Source: Bifidobacterium stellenboschense (GTDB taxonomy: Bacteria > Actinomycetota > Actinomycetes > Actinomycetales > Bifidobacteriaceae). Taken from it: a DNA stretch of 64,000 nt. The DNA lies in NCBI RefSeq assembly GCF_000741785.1, contig NZ_JGZP01000011.1, positions 90,585 through 154,584 on the forward strand. Reading direction: 5' to 3'. Below the pieces are notes generated by a model. It saw only the letters and a program-made list of their open reading frames with translations, did not search any database and had not been told where the DNA came from. Every line of letters begins with the position of its first letter. The first letter of the stretch is position 1. The position numbers and the translations under genes are program-made. This document shows, in pieces, positions 1 through 8,900 of the stretch.

Positions 1-113
1 ACCGGCGTCGAGGCGCCGGTCGCCTGCTTCGGCGACGAGAACACGCCGACCACCACCCATACCGCGACCATCGCCATCACCAGCACGACCATTCGCCTCA
101 TCGCCCTCACCAT
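1..113 (-). CDS. Partial secreted or membrane-anchored protein, N-terminus only
   Basis: The frame runs off the left edge, so only 37 codons from a minus-strand ATG are visible. They encode a basic start (MVRAMRR), one hydrophobic stretch at about residues 8-24 and then a Ser/Pro/Lys-containing linker. This is the profile of a signal peptide or N-terminal anchor. AGAGGTGG lies about 7 bases before the ATG and supports this start. The gene is divergent from lexA and shares its upstream region, including the LexA-type boxes, so it may be damage-responsive. In bifidobacteria a small LysM-type cell-wall protein often sits here, but no LysM motif is visible in the part present, so that identity is only inferred from context. 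Confidence 0.5.
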   Translation of the reverse strand, partial: MVRAMRRMVVLVMAMVAVWVVVGVFSSPKQATGASTP

Positions 114-127
114 GACGACCACCTCTT

Positions 128-159
128 TCGAACAGATGTTTTATCGAACAGTTGTATTG
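128..159. promoter_or_regulatory. Two adjacent LexA-type (SOS) half-palindromes
   Basis: TCGAAC is seen twice in direct succession (128-133 and 144-149), each followed four bases later by a degenerate GTT-type right half. The actinobacterial SOS box is TCGAAC-N4-GTTCGA. A converse site with a perfect right half GTTCGA lies at 174-179. Their position between the divergent left-edge gene and lexA fits autoregulation. The right halves are weak, so affinity is uncertain. Confidence 0.55.
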
Positions 160-197
160 ATTGTTGCACGGATGTTCGATTCGCGCAACCCGCCGTG

Positions 198-213
198 TCG
201 AACATATGTTTTG
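198..213. promoter_or_regulatory. LexA box overlapping the lexA -35 region
   Basis: TCGAACATATGTTTTG has a perfect left half and a partial right half of the TCGAAC-N4-GTTCGA box. It overlaps the presumed lexA -35 element at 211-216, where bound LexA would block RNA polymerase. This is the best placed of the boxes for autorepression. Confidence 0.6.
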
Positions 214-239
214 CCGTTTGTTCGAATCCGCGTTATGCT
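211..239 (+). promoter_or_regulatory. lexA promoter
   Basis: TTGCCG (211-216) and TATGCT (234-239) are separated by exactly 17 bases, a good sigma-70-type arrangement. It is followed about 15 bases later by the ribosome binding site GGAAAGGAG (254-262) and the lexA ATG at 269. Confidence 0.6.
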
Positions 240-268
240 TGCACCATCACGATGGAAAGGAGTGCGCC

Positions 269-1021
269 ATGAGCACGATCCCGTTCACCCCCCGCGACGC
301 CGGGCAGCCGGACGAGCGCGACCTGACGGAACGTCAACGAATGATCCTCGACGCGATCAGGGACTACCAGAACGAGCGCGGCTTCTCCCCCTCCTTCCGG
401 GACATCGGCAGGGCGACCGGCCTGAAGAGCCCGTCATCGGTCAAACATCAACTGCAGACCTTGGCGGAGAAGGGCTTCATCCGCCTCAATGCGAACAAGG
501 GCCGCGCCATCGAAATCCTTTCTCCGGCGACCGCGACGACTTCCGGCGCGACCGCCGGCGGCATCGGCACGACACCCGCACCCGAGTCCGCCGTCGATGG
601 CGAGGGCGCTCCGGTGGTGGTGCCGTTCCCCGCTTCGGTGCGTGAATCCCGTGACGTGCCGCTGGTGGGCCGCATCGCGGCTGGCGTGCCGATCACCGCG
701 GAGCAGCATGTCGAGGACGTGATGCGCCTGCCCGAACGGCTCACCGGGCCGGGAGGCAACCTGTTCATGCTGGAGGTCCATGGCGATTCGATGGTCGACG
801 CCGCCATCTGCGACGGCGACTTCGTGGTGGTCCGCGAACAGCATGACGCGGTGAACGGCGACATCGTCGCCGCCCTGCTCGACGGCGAGGCCACGGTGAA
901 GACGTACCGCAGCGAGGGTGGTCATCTGTGGCTGATGCCGCATAATCCGGCCTATCCGCCGATCGACGGCACTCATGCGACGATCATGGGGCGCGTGGTC
1001 ACGGTGCTGCGTCGCCTGTAG
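269..1021 (+). CDS. lexA: SOS repressor LexA
   Basis: LexA represses DNA-damage genes and is inactivated by RecA-stimulated self-cleavage. The 250-residue product starts with a winged helix-turn-helix (LTERQRMILDAIRDY, then SPSFRDIGRATGLKSPSSV). A linker rich in Ala/Thr follows, and then the S24-type peptidase domain. The Ala-Gly cleavage site is in RIAAGVPI near residue 138, the catalytic Ser is in HGDSMVD near 173, and the Lys is in ATVKTY near 210. The ATG at 269 was chosen over an in-frame upstream ATG at 161 because GGAAAGGAG lies 6 bases before it and the protein then begins just before the HTH domain, as in the family. The 161 start would lie inside the operator region. Autoregulation is expected from the boxes upstream. 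Confidence 0.95.
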   Translation: MSTIPFTPRDAGQPDERDLTERQRMILDAIRDYQNERGFSPSFRDIGRATGLKSPSSVKHQLQTLAEKGFIRLNANKGRAIEILSPATATTSGATAGGIGTTPAPESAVDGEGAPVVVPFPASVRESRDVPLVGRIAAGVPITAEQHVEDVMRLPERLTGPGGNLFMLEVHGDSMVDAAICDGDFVVVREQHDAVNGDIVAALLDGEATVKTYRSEGGHLWLMPHNPAYPPIDGTHATIMGRVVTVLRRL

Positions 1022-1118
1022 CGGCGGACACACCCACGCGGCCGTCGTTCATCGCCGCGCCCCGCCAAGGCGATTCCCGCCTGCGTGAGGAATCGCGTGC
1101 TATAGTCGTCATCGTCAT

Positions 1119-1143
1119 GGACCCCGGCAGAGCGCCGGGGTCC
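1119..1143 (+). terminator. Strong hairpin between lexA and the cation transporter gene
   Basis: A perfect 10-bp G+C-rich stem (GGACCCCGGC pairing with GCCGGGGTCC) encloses a 5-base loop and is followed by TCGTGTTTT. It is most simply the lexA terminator. A TATAGT hexamer at 1101-1106 lies just before it, so if that is a promoter the hairpin would be the 5' end of the next transcript instead. Confidence 0.6.
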
Positions 1144-1159
1144 TCGTGTTTTCGGGCGC

Positions 1160-1204
1160 TACCGGGAATGGTAGTGAGAAACGGTCTCACCTGCGTGGGA
1201 CCGA
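1160..1204 (+). promoter_or_regulatory. Leader with competing hairpins before the CDF gene
   Basis: GTGAGA can pair with TCTCAC across a short loop, while the same GGTCTCAC can instead pair with GTGGGACC (one G-U pair). The two stems are mutually exclusive and end about 20 bases before the ATG. This could be a regulatory leader of a metal-efflux gene, but I recognise no known riboswitch consensus. Confidence 0.25.
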
Positions 1205-1224
1205 TGGAAGCGAGGTGTCACGTC

Positions 1225-2175
1225 ATGGTTCACGATCATGCGCAGGATTCGGCCGCGGTGCGGCAAGCCGGCGGCGAGGCGGCGGCCCACCGTCGTAGGC
1301 TCACGGCCACGTTGGCGGTGACGGCTTCGGTGTTCGTCGTGGAAGTGGTGGCCGCGGTGTTGACCGGCTCCCTTGCCCTGCTGGTGGACGCCGGCCATAT
1401 GCTGACGGACATGTCGGTGCTGATCGCCTCGACGGTGACGGCGGTGTTGATGGCTCGCAGACCGAGCAGCACGCGCACATGGGGTTGGGCGCGGCTTGAG
1501 GTGCTGACCGCAGCGGCCGGCGCGGTGGTGCTGCTCATCGTGGGCGTGTATGCGCTGGTGGAGGCGGGCATGCGCCTGTTCGGCGGGGCCGCGCACGGCA
1601 TCGACGACGTGAACCTCCTGCTGTTCGTGGGCGTACTGGGCTTGTCCGCGAATGTGGCGTCGATCTTCATTCTCGCCTCGCAGCGAGGCGACAACATGAA
1701 CATGAAGGCGGCGTTCCTTGAGGTGATGAACGACGCGTTGGGGTCGGTGGCGGTGGTCTTGTCCGCCCTGGTGATGATGTCGACGGGCTGGATGGGCTTC
1801 GACGCGGTGGCGGGCGGCGTGATCGCCCTGATGATGATCCCCCGTGCCGTCTCGCTGCTGCATAAGGCGATGCATGTGCTGTTGGAGGAGACGCCGGAGG
1901 GTCTGGATCTGGACGAGGTGCGCGAACACTTGGAACAGGTGCCGCATGTGGTGGCGGTGCACGACCTGCATGCGAGCACCGTGTCGACGGGCATGCCGTT
2001 CCTGATGGCGCATGTGGTGGTGGAGAAGGGCATGACGATGGAGCAGGCGGCGGGAGTCCTCGAACAGCTGCAGGATTGCCTGCGCGAGCATTTCCCCGTC
2101 TCGGTTCCGCACACCACGTTCCAACTGGAGCCGGAAGGCTACGACTCCCCCTCCGACGAGTCCCTTCACGAGTAG
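1225..2175 (+). CDS. Cation diffusion facilitator (zinc/cobalt efflux) protein
   Basis: This is a proton-coupled exporter of divalent metals in the cytoplasmic membrane. From the chosen ATG the product has 316 residues, normal for the CDF family. About six hydrophobic segments are seen. The transmembrane metal site is marked by LVDAGHMLTDM in the second segment and FLEVMNDALGS in the fifth, the form common in actinobacterial CzcD-like proteins, in which the second site's first ligand is replaced. A cytoplasmic C-terminal domain follows (HVVAVHDLHASTVS, HVVVEKGM). An His-rich N-terminus (MVHDHAQ) fits. The frame is open further upstream to 1117, but GAGG before the ATG at 1225 and the hairpins upstream argue for the shorter form. 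The metal cannot be told from sequence. Confidence 0.88.
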   Translation: MVHDHAQDSAAVRQAGGEAAAHRRRLTATLAVTASVFVVEVVAAVLTGSLALLVDAGHMLTDMSVLIASTVTAVLMARRPSSTRTWGWARLEVLTAAAGAVVLLIVGVYALVEAGMRLFGGAAHGIDDVNLLLFVGVLGLSANVASIFILASQRGDNMNMKAAFLEVMNDALGSVAVVLSALVMMSTGWMGFDAVAGGVIALMMIPRAVSLLHKAMHVLLEETPEGLDLDEVREHLEQVPHVVAVHDLHASTVSTGMPFLMAHVVVEKGMTMEQAAGVLEQLQDCLREHFPVSVPHTTFQLEPEGYDSPSDESLHE

Positions 2176-2195
2176 CGGACCGCCAACCACCCTCA

Positions 2196-2231
2196 GTCGG
2201 CCTCCGGCCGACAGCTCCCGCCAGCGGGAGC
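2196..2231. repeat. Double palindromic intergenic repeat
   Basis: Two hairpins in tandem are seen: GTCGGCC-TCC-GGCCGAC, then GCTCCCGC-CA-GCGGGAGC, followed by a run of A. The second resembles the palindrome at 12708-12725. Such GCTCCCGC...GCGGGAGC units look like dispersed intergenic elements and may act as transcript ends. Confidence 0.55.
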
Positions 2232-2241
2232 GAAAAAGAAC

Positions 2242-2279
2242 AACCCCTGCACGGGCCACAAGGCATCCGTACAGGGGTT
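2242..2279. terminator. Bidirectional hairpin between CDF gene and ldh
   Basis: AACCCCTGCACGG pairs with CCGTACAGGGGTT (one mismatch) across a 12-base loop. On the minus strand it is followed by GTTGTTCTTTTT, which suits a second terminator for ldh. On the plus strand the tract is weaker. Confidence 0.6.
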
Positions 2280-2285
2280 ATTTCA

Positions 2286-2391
2286 TGAAAAAACGTTCTA
2301 CGCGTGCGGTCTCAAGGCGCGGAGAGTGAAGGCGTACGAAGGTACGTCGAACTCTCCGCAACGCAGAGAACGCTCCGTAGAACGGTTTTTC
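2286..2391 (-). terminator. Long nested inverted repeat just after ldh
   Basis: Outer arms lie at 2288-2302 and 2376-2391 (CGTAGAACG plus an A/T tract). A middle stem GCGGAGAG/CTCTCCGC is at 2319-2326 and 2352-2359, and an inner stem CGTAC/GTACG at 2333-2346. Read on the minus strand, the structure begins at the ldh stop codon and ends in six T residues, so it is a large three-tier terminator. Confidence 0.6.
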
Positions 2392-2392
2392 A

Positions 2393-3370
<978 letters not shown>

Positions 3371-3481
3371 TTAGAGTCAATGCCCGTTGCCGGGCATCAT
3401 TCAACCAACGGCTACCAATGTACTCGCATTACGTGACGACGCGTCGAACGATGGTTGACGATTTCCTTGCAACGTCAACGT

Positions 3482-3495
3482 TGTTACCGCTCACA
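3482..3495. promoter_or_regulatory. LacI-family (cre/AraQ-like) operator upstream of ldh
   Basis: TGTTACCGCTCACA fits the LacI-family consensus TGNNANCGNTNNCA at every fixed position. It lies about 130 bases before the ldh start. In bifidobacteria the LacI-type global regulator AraQ is known to bind sites of this type at central carbon genes including lactate dehydrogenase. Assigning AraQ here is inference. Confidence 0.5.
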
Positions 3496-3587
3496 CGCAC
3501 ATCGCGCGACACATGTGGGCAAAGTCACATCGCGTGTCATGGAGACACTGGACGTCGGCGCGACACCGCACGCCGCCGCGCCGCGCG

Positions 3588-5108
3588 TCAGTCGACGGCG
3601 ACGGCGACGATGCGCGCCGCGAGATGCGCGTCGACGTCGGCGACGACCCTCACGCCGTCGTCGCGCCATTCGACGCTCCCGACGTGGCCGTACTCGCGCA
3701 CCTGCGACAGCAGGGCGCCAGCCGTGTACGGCAGGAGCGCGTCCACGTGCACGTTGGGCACGGGCAGCAGCGATTCGACGGCGTCGCGCAGCGCGTCGAC
3801 GCCGCGGCCGTCGAACGCGGAGACGATGTGCGCGTCCGGTTCGAGCGCGGCGAGCCGTTCCAGCGTGGCCTCGTCGCACATGTCGGCCTTGTTGAACGCG
3901 ATGACGCGCGGGATGGATTCGGCGCCGTCGATGCCGGACAGCACCTCGTTGACCGCATCGATCTGCGAGAACGGGTCCGGGTGGGAGCCGTCGACGACGT
4001 GCAGGATCACGTCGGCCTCGGCGACCTCCTCCAGCGTGGATTTGAACGCCTCGACGAGCTGCGTGGGCAGACGGCGCACGAATCCGACGGTGTCGACGTA
4101 GGCGTAGAGGCGGCCGTCGCGCGCCTTCGCGCGGCGCACGGCCGTGTCGAGCGTGGCGAACAGCGCGTTCTCGACGAGTTCCGTCGATCCGGTGAGCCGG
4201 TTCGTCAGCGACGACTTGCCCGCGTTCGTGTAGCCGACGACGGCGATGGTGGGCAGCCCGTAGCGCCGGCGCGAGCCGCGCTTGACCTCGCGGGCGGGCG
4301 CCATCTCGCGGATCTGGCGCTTCAGGCGGGCGATGCGCGTGCGGATGACGCGTCGGTCCATCTCGATCTTCGTCTCGCCCGGGCCTCGCGAGCCGATGCC
4401 GCCGTCCGCGCCGGCCGCACGGCCGCCCGCCTGACGCGACAGGGACCCGCCCCAGCCACGCAGTCGCGGCAGCATGTATTCGAGCTGGGCGAGCTCCACC
4501 TGCGCCTTGCCCTCACGGCTGGTGGCGTGCTGGGCGAAGATGTCGAGGATCACGGCGGTGCGGTCGACGACCTTCACCTTGGCGGCGTCCTCGAGTCCGC
4601 GGCGCTGGCTCGGCGGCAGATCGTCGTCGACGACGATCGTGTCCGCCTCCTCGCGCGCGACGATGTCAGCAATCTCGCGCGCCTTGCCGGAACCCACGTA
4701 GGTGGCGGCATCCGGCTTGAGACGATGCTGGAGCAGGCCGTCGCACACCTCGGCGCCCGCGGTCTCGGCGAGCGCGGCGAGCTCGCGCAGCGACTCCTCG
4801 GCCTTGGCCTGCGTGGTCTTCGCGCTCGACCACACGCCGACGAGCACGACGCGTTCGAGGCGCACCTTGCGGTATTCGACCTCGGTGACGTCCTTGAGTT
4901 CGCCCAAGCCGGCGACGTGCTTCAGCTGGTTGCGCGACTCGCGTTCCTCCCACGCCTCGTCGTGGCGTTCCGCCCAACCGGCGCCGTTCCCCTCGTCGAG
5001 CAGCACCTCGGAGGATTCGGCGAGCACTCCCCCTCCGCCCGTCACGACGCCTTCCTCGTCGATGCGTCCGTCATGCGATGATTCATGGGTTGCGGGGCTG
5101 CTGCTCAA
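3588..5108 (-). CDS. hflX: GTPase HflX
   Basis: HflX binds the 50S subunit and splits stalled 70S ribosomes under stress. The frame shows the family's N-terminal domain (LERVVLVGVWS, YVGSGKAREIAD, VVDDDLPPSQRRGLEDA), the linker helices with GGIGSRGPGETKIEMDRR, and the G domain: G1 GYTNAGKSS, G3 DTVGF, G4 NKAD. I chose a TTG start at 5108 because AGAGG lies 5 bases before it; a GTG two codons upstream is the alternative. With TTG the product has 506 residues, and the first ~60 are a low-conservation tail. The frame stays open far upstream on this strand, antisense to hrpA, but that is a composition effect. Confidence 0.92.
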   Translation of the reverse strand: MSSSPATHESSHDGRIDEEGVVTGGGGVLAESSEVLLDEGNGAGWAERHDEAWEERESRNQLKHVAGLGELKDVTEVEYRKVRLERVVLVGVWSSAKTTQAKAEESLRELAALAETAGAEVCDGLLQHRLKPDAATYVGSGKAREIADIVAREEADTIVVDDDLPPSQRRGLEDAAKVKVVDRTAVILDIFAQHATSREGKAQVELAQLEYMLPRLRGWGGSLSRQAGGRAAGADGGIGSRGPGETKIEMDRRVIRTRIARLKRQIREMAPAREVKRGSRRRYGLPTIAVVGYTNAGKSSLTNRLTGSTELVENALFATLDTAVRRAKARDGRLYAYVDTVGFVRRLPTQLVEAFKSTLEEVAEADVILHVVDGSHPDPFSQIDAVNEVLSGIDGAESIPRVIAFNKADMCDEATLERLAALEPDAHIVSAFDGRGVDALRDAVESLLPVPNVHVDALLPYTAGALLSQVREYGHVGSVEWRDDGVRVVADVDAHLAARIVAVAVD

Positions 5109-5261
5109 TGTCACCTCTGGTCCGTCGGAAGGTTCCTCGATTGCGTTATGGTCCTTATTATCATCATTGAGGTGACATGCGCCGGCATGCGCACCATCGT
5201 ACGGATGGTCCGGGCGCCGCGCGACGCGGACGTCGGGGCGGTAAGGAGTGTGAAGGACATC

Positions 5262-5915
5262 ATGGCGGAACAGTATTTCGCGGCGGAACCGACGTCGAAG
5301 GACGTGCGTCGCACGATGCACGTCACCCTGCGCGGCCACGAGGCGGACGTGGAGACGTCGAACGGCGTGTTCTCCGGTTCGCGCGTGGATCTCGGCACGT
5401 CGGTGCTGCTCAGGCAGGCGCCGGAACCGCCGGAGACCGGCGATCTGCTCGATCTCGGCTGCGGCTGGGGCCCGGTCGCGCTGGCGTTGGCCGCCGAATC
5501 GCCCGAGGCGCGCGTGTGGGCGGTGGATGTCAACGAACGCGCGCTGGAACTGACCGCGTCGAACGCGCGTCGCAACGGTGCGGCGAACGTGCATGTGACG
5601 GCGACGGACGCGCATGGCGCGCCGCTCGCCGACCAGCCGCTCGACGTGTGCGAGACGCTGCCGGACGATCTCATGTTCGACGCGATCTGGTCGAACCCGC
5701 CGATCCGCATCGGCAAGGAGGCGCTGCACACGCTGCTGATGGCGTGGCTGCCGCGCCTGAAGCCGGGGACGGGCGCCGCGTATCTGGTCGTGCAGCGCAA
5801 CCTCGGCTCGGATTCGCTGATCCCGTGGCTGGCAGACGCGCTCGGCGAGGGTTATGCGGTGGGCAAATACGCGAGCTCCAAGGGATTCCGTATCATTGAG
5901 GTTTTGCGAAAGTAA
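5262..5915 (+). CDS. Class I SAM methyltransferase, RsmC/RlmG small-domain type
   Basis: The 217-residue product matches the methyltransferase-small domain of the enzymes that make N2-methylguanine in rRNA. Motif I is LLDLGCGWGPVAL, the acidic end of strand 2 is AVDVNERAL, and the substrate motif is SNPPIRIGKEALH. It lacks the extra N-terminal domain of proteobacterial RsmC, as is usual in Gram-positive relatives. The ATG at 5262 follows GAAGGA by 4 bases; a GTG at 5250 in the same frame is possible. It is divergent from hflX and ends 27 bases before hrpA, so the two are probably cotranscribed. The rRNA target is inferred from the family. Confidence 0.85.
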   Translation: MAEQYFAAEPTSKDVRRTMHVTLRGHEADVETSNGVFSGSRVDLGTSVLLRQAPEPPETGDLLDLGCGWGPVALALAAESPEARVWAVDVNERALELTASNARRNGAANVHVTATDAHGAPLADQPLDVCETLPDDLMFDAIWSNPPIRIGKEALHTLLMAWLPRLKPGTGAAYLVVQRNLGSDSLIPWLADALGEGYAVGKYASSKGFRIIEVLRK

Positions 5916-5942
5916 CGACCAGTAGGAAGTCAGCCCAGCAGC

Positions 5943-8900
5943 ATGCGTTTCGAATATCCAGCGGAATTGCCGGTCTCGGCGGCGCGCGACGAGATCGCCG
6001 ACGCCGTCCGTCACAGCCAGGTGGTGATCGTCTCCGGACAGACCGGTTCGGGCAAGACCACGCAGCTGCCGAAGATCCTGCTGGAATTGGGGCGCGGCAC
6101 GCACGGCAGGCAGATCGTGCACACGCAGCCGCGCCGCATCGCCGCGCGCACGGTCGCCGAGCGCATCGCCTCCGAGATGGGCGTGCGGCTCGGCGACGAG
6201 ATCGGCTATCAGGTGCGTTTCACCGACGAAAGCTCGCCGAAAACGCGTCTGAGGGTCGTGACCGACGGCATCCTGCTCGCGCAGATCCAACGTGACCCGC
6301 AGCTGAGCCGCTACGACACGATCGTCATCGACGAGGCGCATGAGCGCAGCCTCAACATCGACTTCCTGCTCGGATACCTGACGGCCCTGCTGCCCAAGCG
6401 CCGCGATCTGAAGCTCGTCATCACGTCCGCGACCATCGACTCGGAGAAGTTCCAGGAGCATTTCGAACGCGCCCTGCATGAGAAGGTGCCGGTCATCGAG
6501 GTGTCGGGACGCACCTACCCGGTGCAGGTCGTCTACGAGCCGCTCGGCACGGCGCCCGCGCTGATGCGCGAGGTGCCGGGCTTCGCGACGGGCGCCAGGC
6601 CCGGAGACGCCGACTACGAGGAGCTGGCGAACGCGATCGCCGGCGAGGACGACGGCCCGTCGCGCGGGGGCCGCGGCTCGGGGCGCAACGCGAACTCGTC
6701 GTATGAGGACGACGGCATCACCGACATGCCGACGGCCGTGGCGCGCGCCTGCGCCGAGCTCGTCATCCACTCCTCGCACGAGCGGGGCCCGCGCGACATC
6801 CTCGTGTTCGCGTCCGGCGAGCGCGACATCCACGAATTCGAGGCGGCGCTGCGGCATCATTACGGCCCGCGCGCCGAGGACATGCGCCGCGCGGACGCCA
6901 TCGAGATCATGCCGCTGTTCGCGAGGCTCTCCGCCGCCGACCAGCACAAGGTGTTCGAGGCGCATACGCACCAGCGCATCGTCATCGCGACGAACGTGGC
7001 GGAGACGTCGCTGACCGTGCCGGGCATCCGCTACGTGGTCGACCCGGGCACGGCGCGCATCTCCCGCTATTCGAAGACGGCGAAGGTGCAGCGCCTGCCG
7101 ATCGAGCCGATCAGCCAGGCGAGCGCCAACCAGAGGAGCGGCCGATGCGGCCGTGTGGCGGACGGCATCGCGATCCGCCTCTACTCGCGCGAGGACTTCG
7201 AGACTCGCCCGCGCTTCACCGAGCCGGAGATCCTCAGGACCTCGCTCGGCGCGGTCGTGCTGCACATGCTGTCGGTGGGCGTGGCCCGCACCGCCGAGGA
7301 CGTGACCGGCTTCGGATTCATCGACCCGCCGGACGTGAAGGCCGTCTCCGACGGCTTCAACGAGCTCACCGAGTTGAAGGCTGTGGCGAGGAAGCGCGGC
7401 GAGGTGACGCTCACGCATATCGGCCGCCAATTGGCGCGCATCCCGATCGACGTGAGGCTCGGACGCATGGTGATCGAGGCGGCGCGCACCACGTCGCCGA
7501 ACACGCTGGCCGCGGTGCTCGTCGTCGTCGCGTTCCTGAGCCTGCAGGACCCGCGCGAACGCCCGGACGAGAAGCGCGAGGAGGCGGACCGCATCCACAA
7601 CCGCTACGCCGACCCGACCTCCGACTTCCTCACGGCCCTGAACATCTGGGACCGCGTGTTCCAAGCGGACGGCAATCCGAGCAACAACGCGCTGCGCCGC
7701 ATCTGCAAGACCGAGTACTTCAGCTGGCTGAGGATGCGCCAGTGGAAGGATCTGGTCGCCCAGCTGACACAGATGTGCCGCGAGATGAAATTCAAGGTGG
7801 GCGACCCTCTGCCCGCCTCGCGCGCGGGGCTGGAGATCCGGCAGCTGCCGATCAACCAGCAGGCCGCACATTCGATGTGCTGCTCGTGGGACGCCGAAGG
7901 CATCCACAAGTCGATGCTCGCCGGACTCCTGTCGATGATGGGCATGCAGGTGGTGCGCGAGCCGAAGGCCTCCGACTACGCGCACCTCAAGGGCGCGGCA
8001 AGGGCGAGGGCCCTGAAGCGCGCGCAGAAGATGTCGAAGAACGACTATCTGGGCGCGCGCGGCACGCATTTCGCCCTGTTCCCCGCCTCCGCGGTCGCCA
8101 AGTCGACGCCCAGCTGGGTGATGTCCACCGAACTGGTGGAGACGTCGCGCCTGTGGGCCCGGTATTCGGCGGTCATCGACCCGGCGTGGGCCGAGCCGCT
8201 GGCCGGTACGCTCACGCGCACCACGTACGCGGAGCCGCACTGGTCCGGTTCGCGCGGCTCGGCCGTGGCGACCGCGCGCGTGCTCCTCTACGGTCTGCCG
8301 ATCGTGCAGGACCGCACCGTGCAGTGGGGCCGCATCAACCCGTTGGAGGCGCGCGACTTCCTGCTGCGTCAGGGACTCGTGGAGGGCGACATCCAGCAGC
8401 GGTTCAGCTACGACGACTTCGTCACGAAGAATCTCAAACAGCTGGAGGACGCGGCGGACGACGCGAACCGCACGCGCCAGATCGCCGAGACCGTATCCGA
8501 TGAGGACCTGTTCGACTTCTACAACGCGGTCATCCCGCACGACGTGACGAGCGTCGCCGCCCTCGCGAAATGGTGGAAGGGCGAGCATGACGCGCATCCG
8601 ACGATGCTCGACTTCGACCCGAGCAAGGTGGAGCGTCTCCAGTCCGCCGAATCGGTGAGCCTCGACGACTATCCGGACCATTGGCATACGCTCGGCACCG
8701 ACGGCCAGCCGATCGACCTGCGTTTGAGCTACGTGTACGACCCGTCCGACAAGGCGGACGGCGTCACCGTGCACGTGCCGTTGAAGGCGCTCTCGCGCGT
8801 CACGCCCGAACAGTTCACGTGGAACGTGCCCGGCCTGCTCGACGAGCTCATCCTCGCGATGATCAAGGCGTTGCCGAAGAAGCTGCGCGTCCAGTTCGTG

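Noticed and set aside
1160..1204. A known metal riboswitch before the CDF gene
   Set aside because: The conserved cores I know for NiCo and manganese riboswitches are absent. It is kept only as an unassigned leader.
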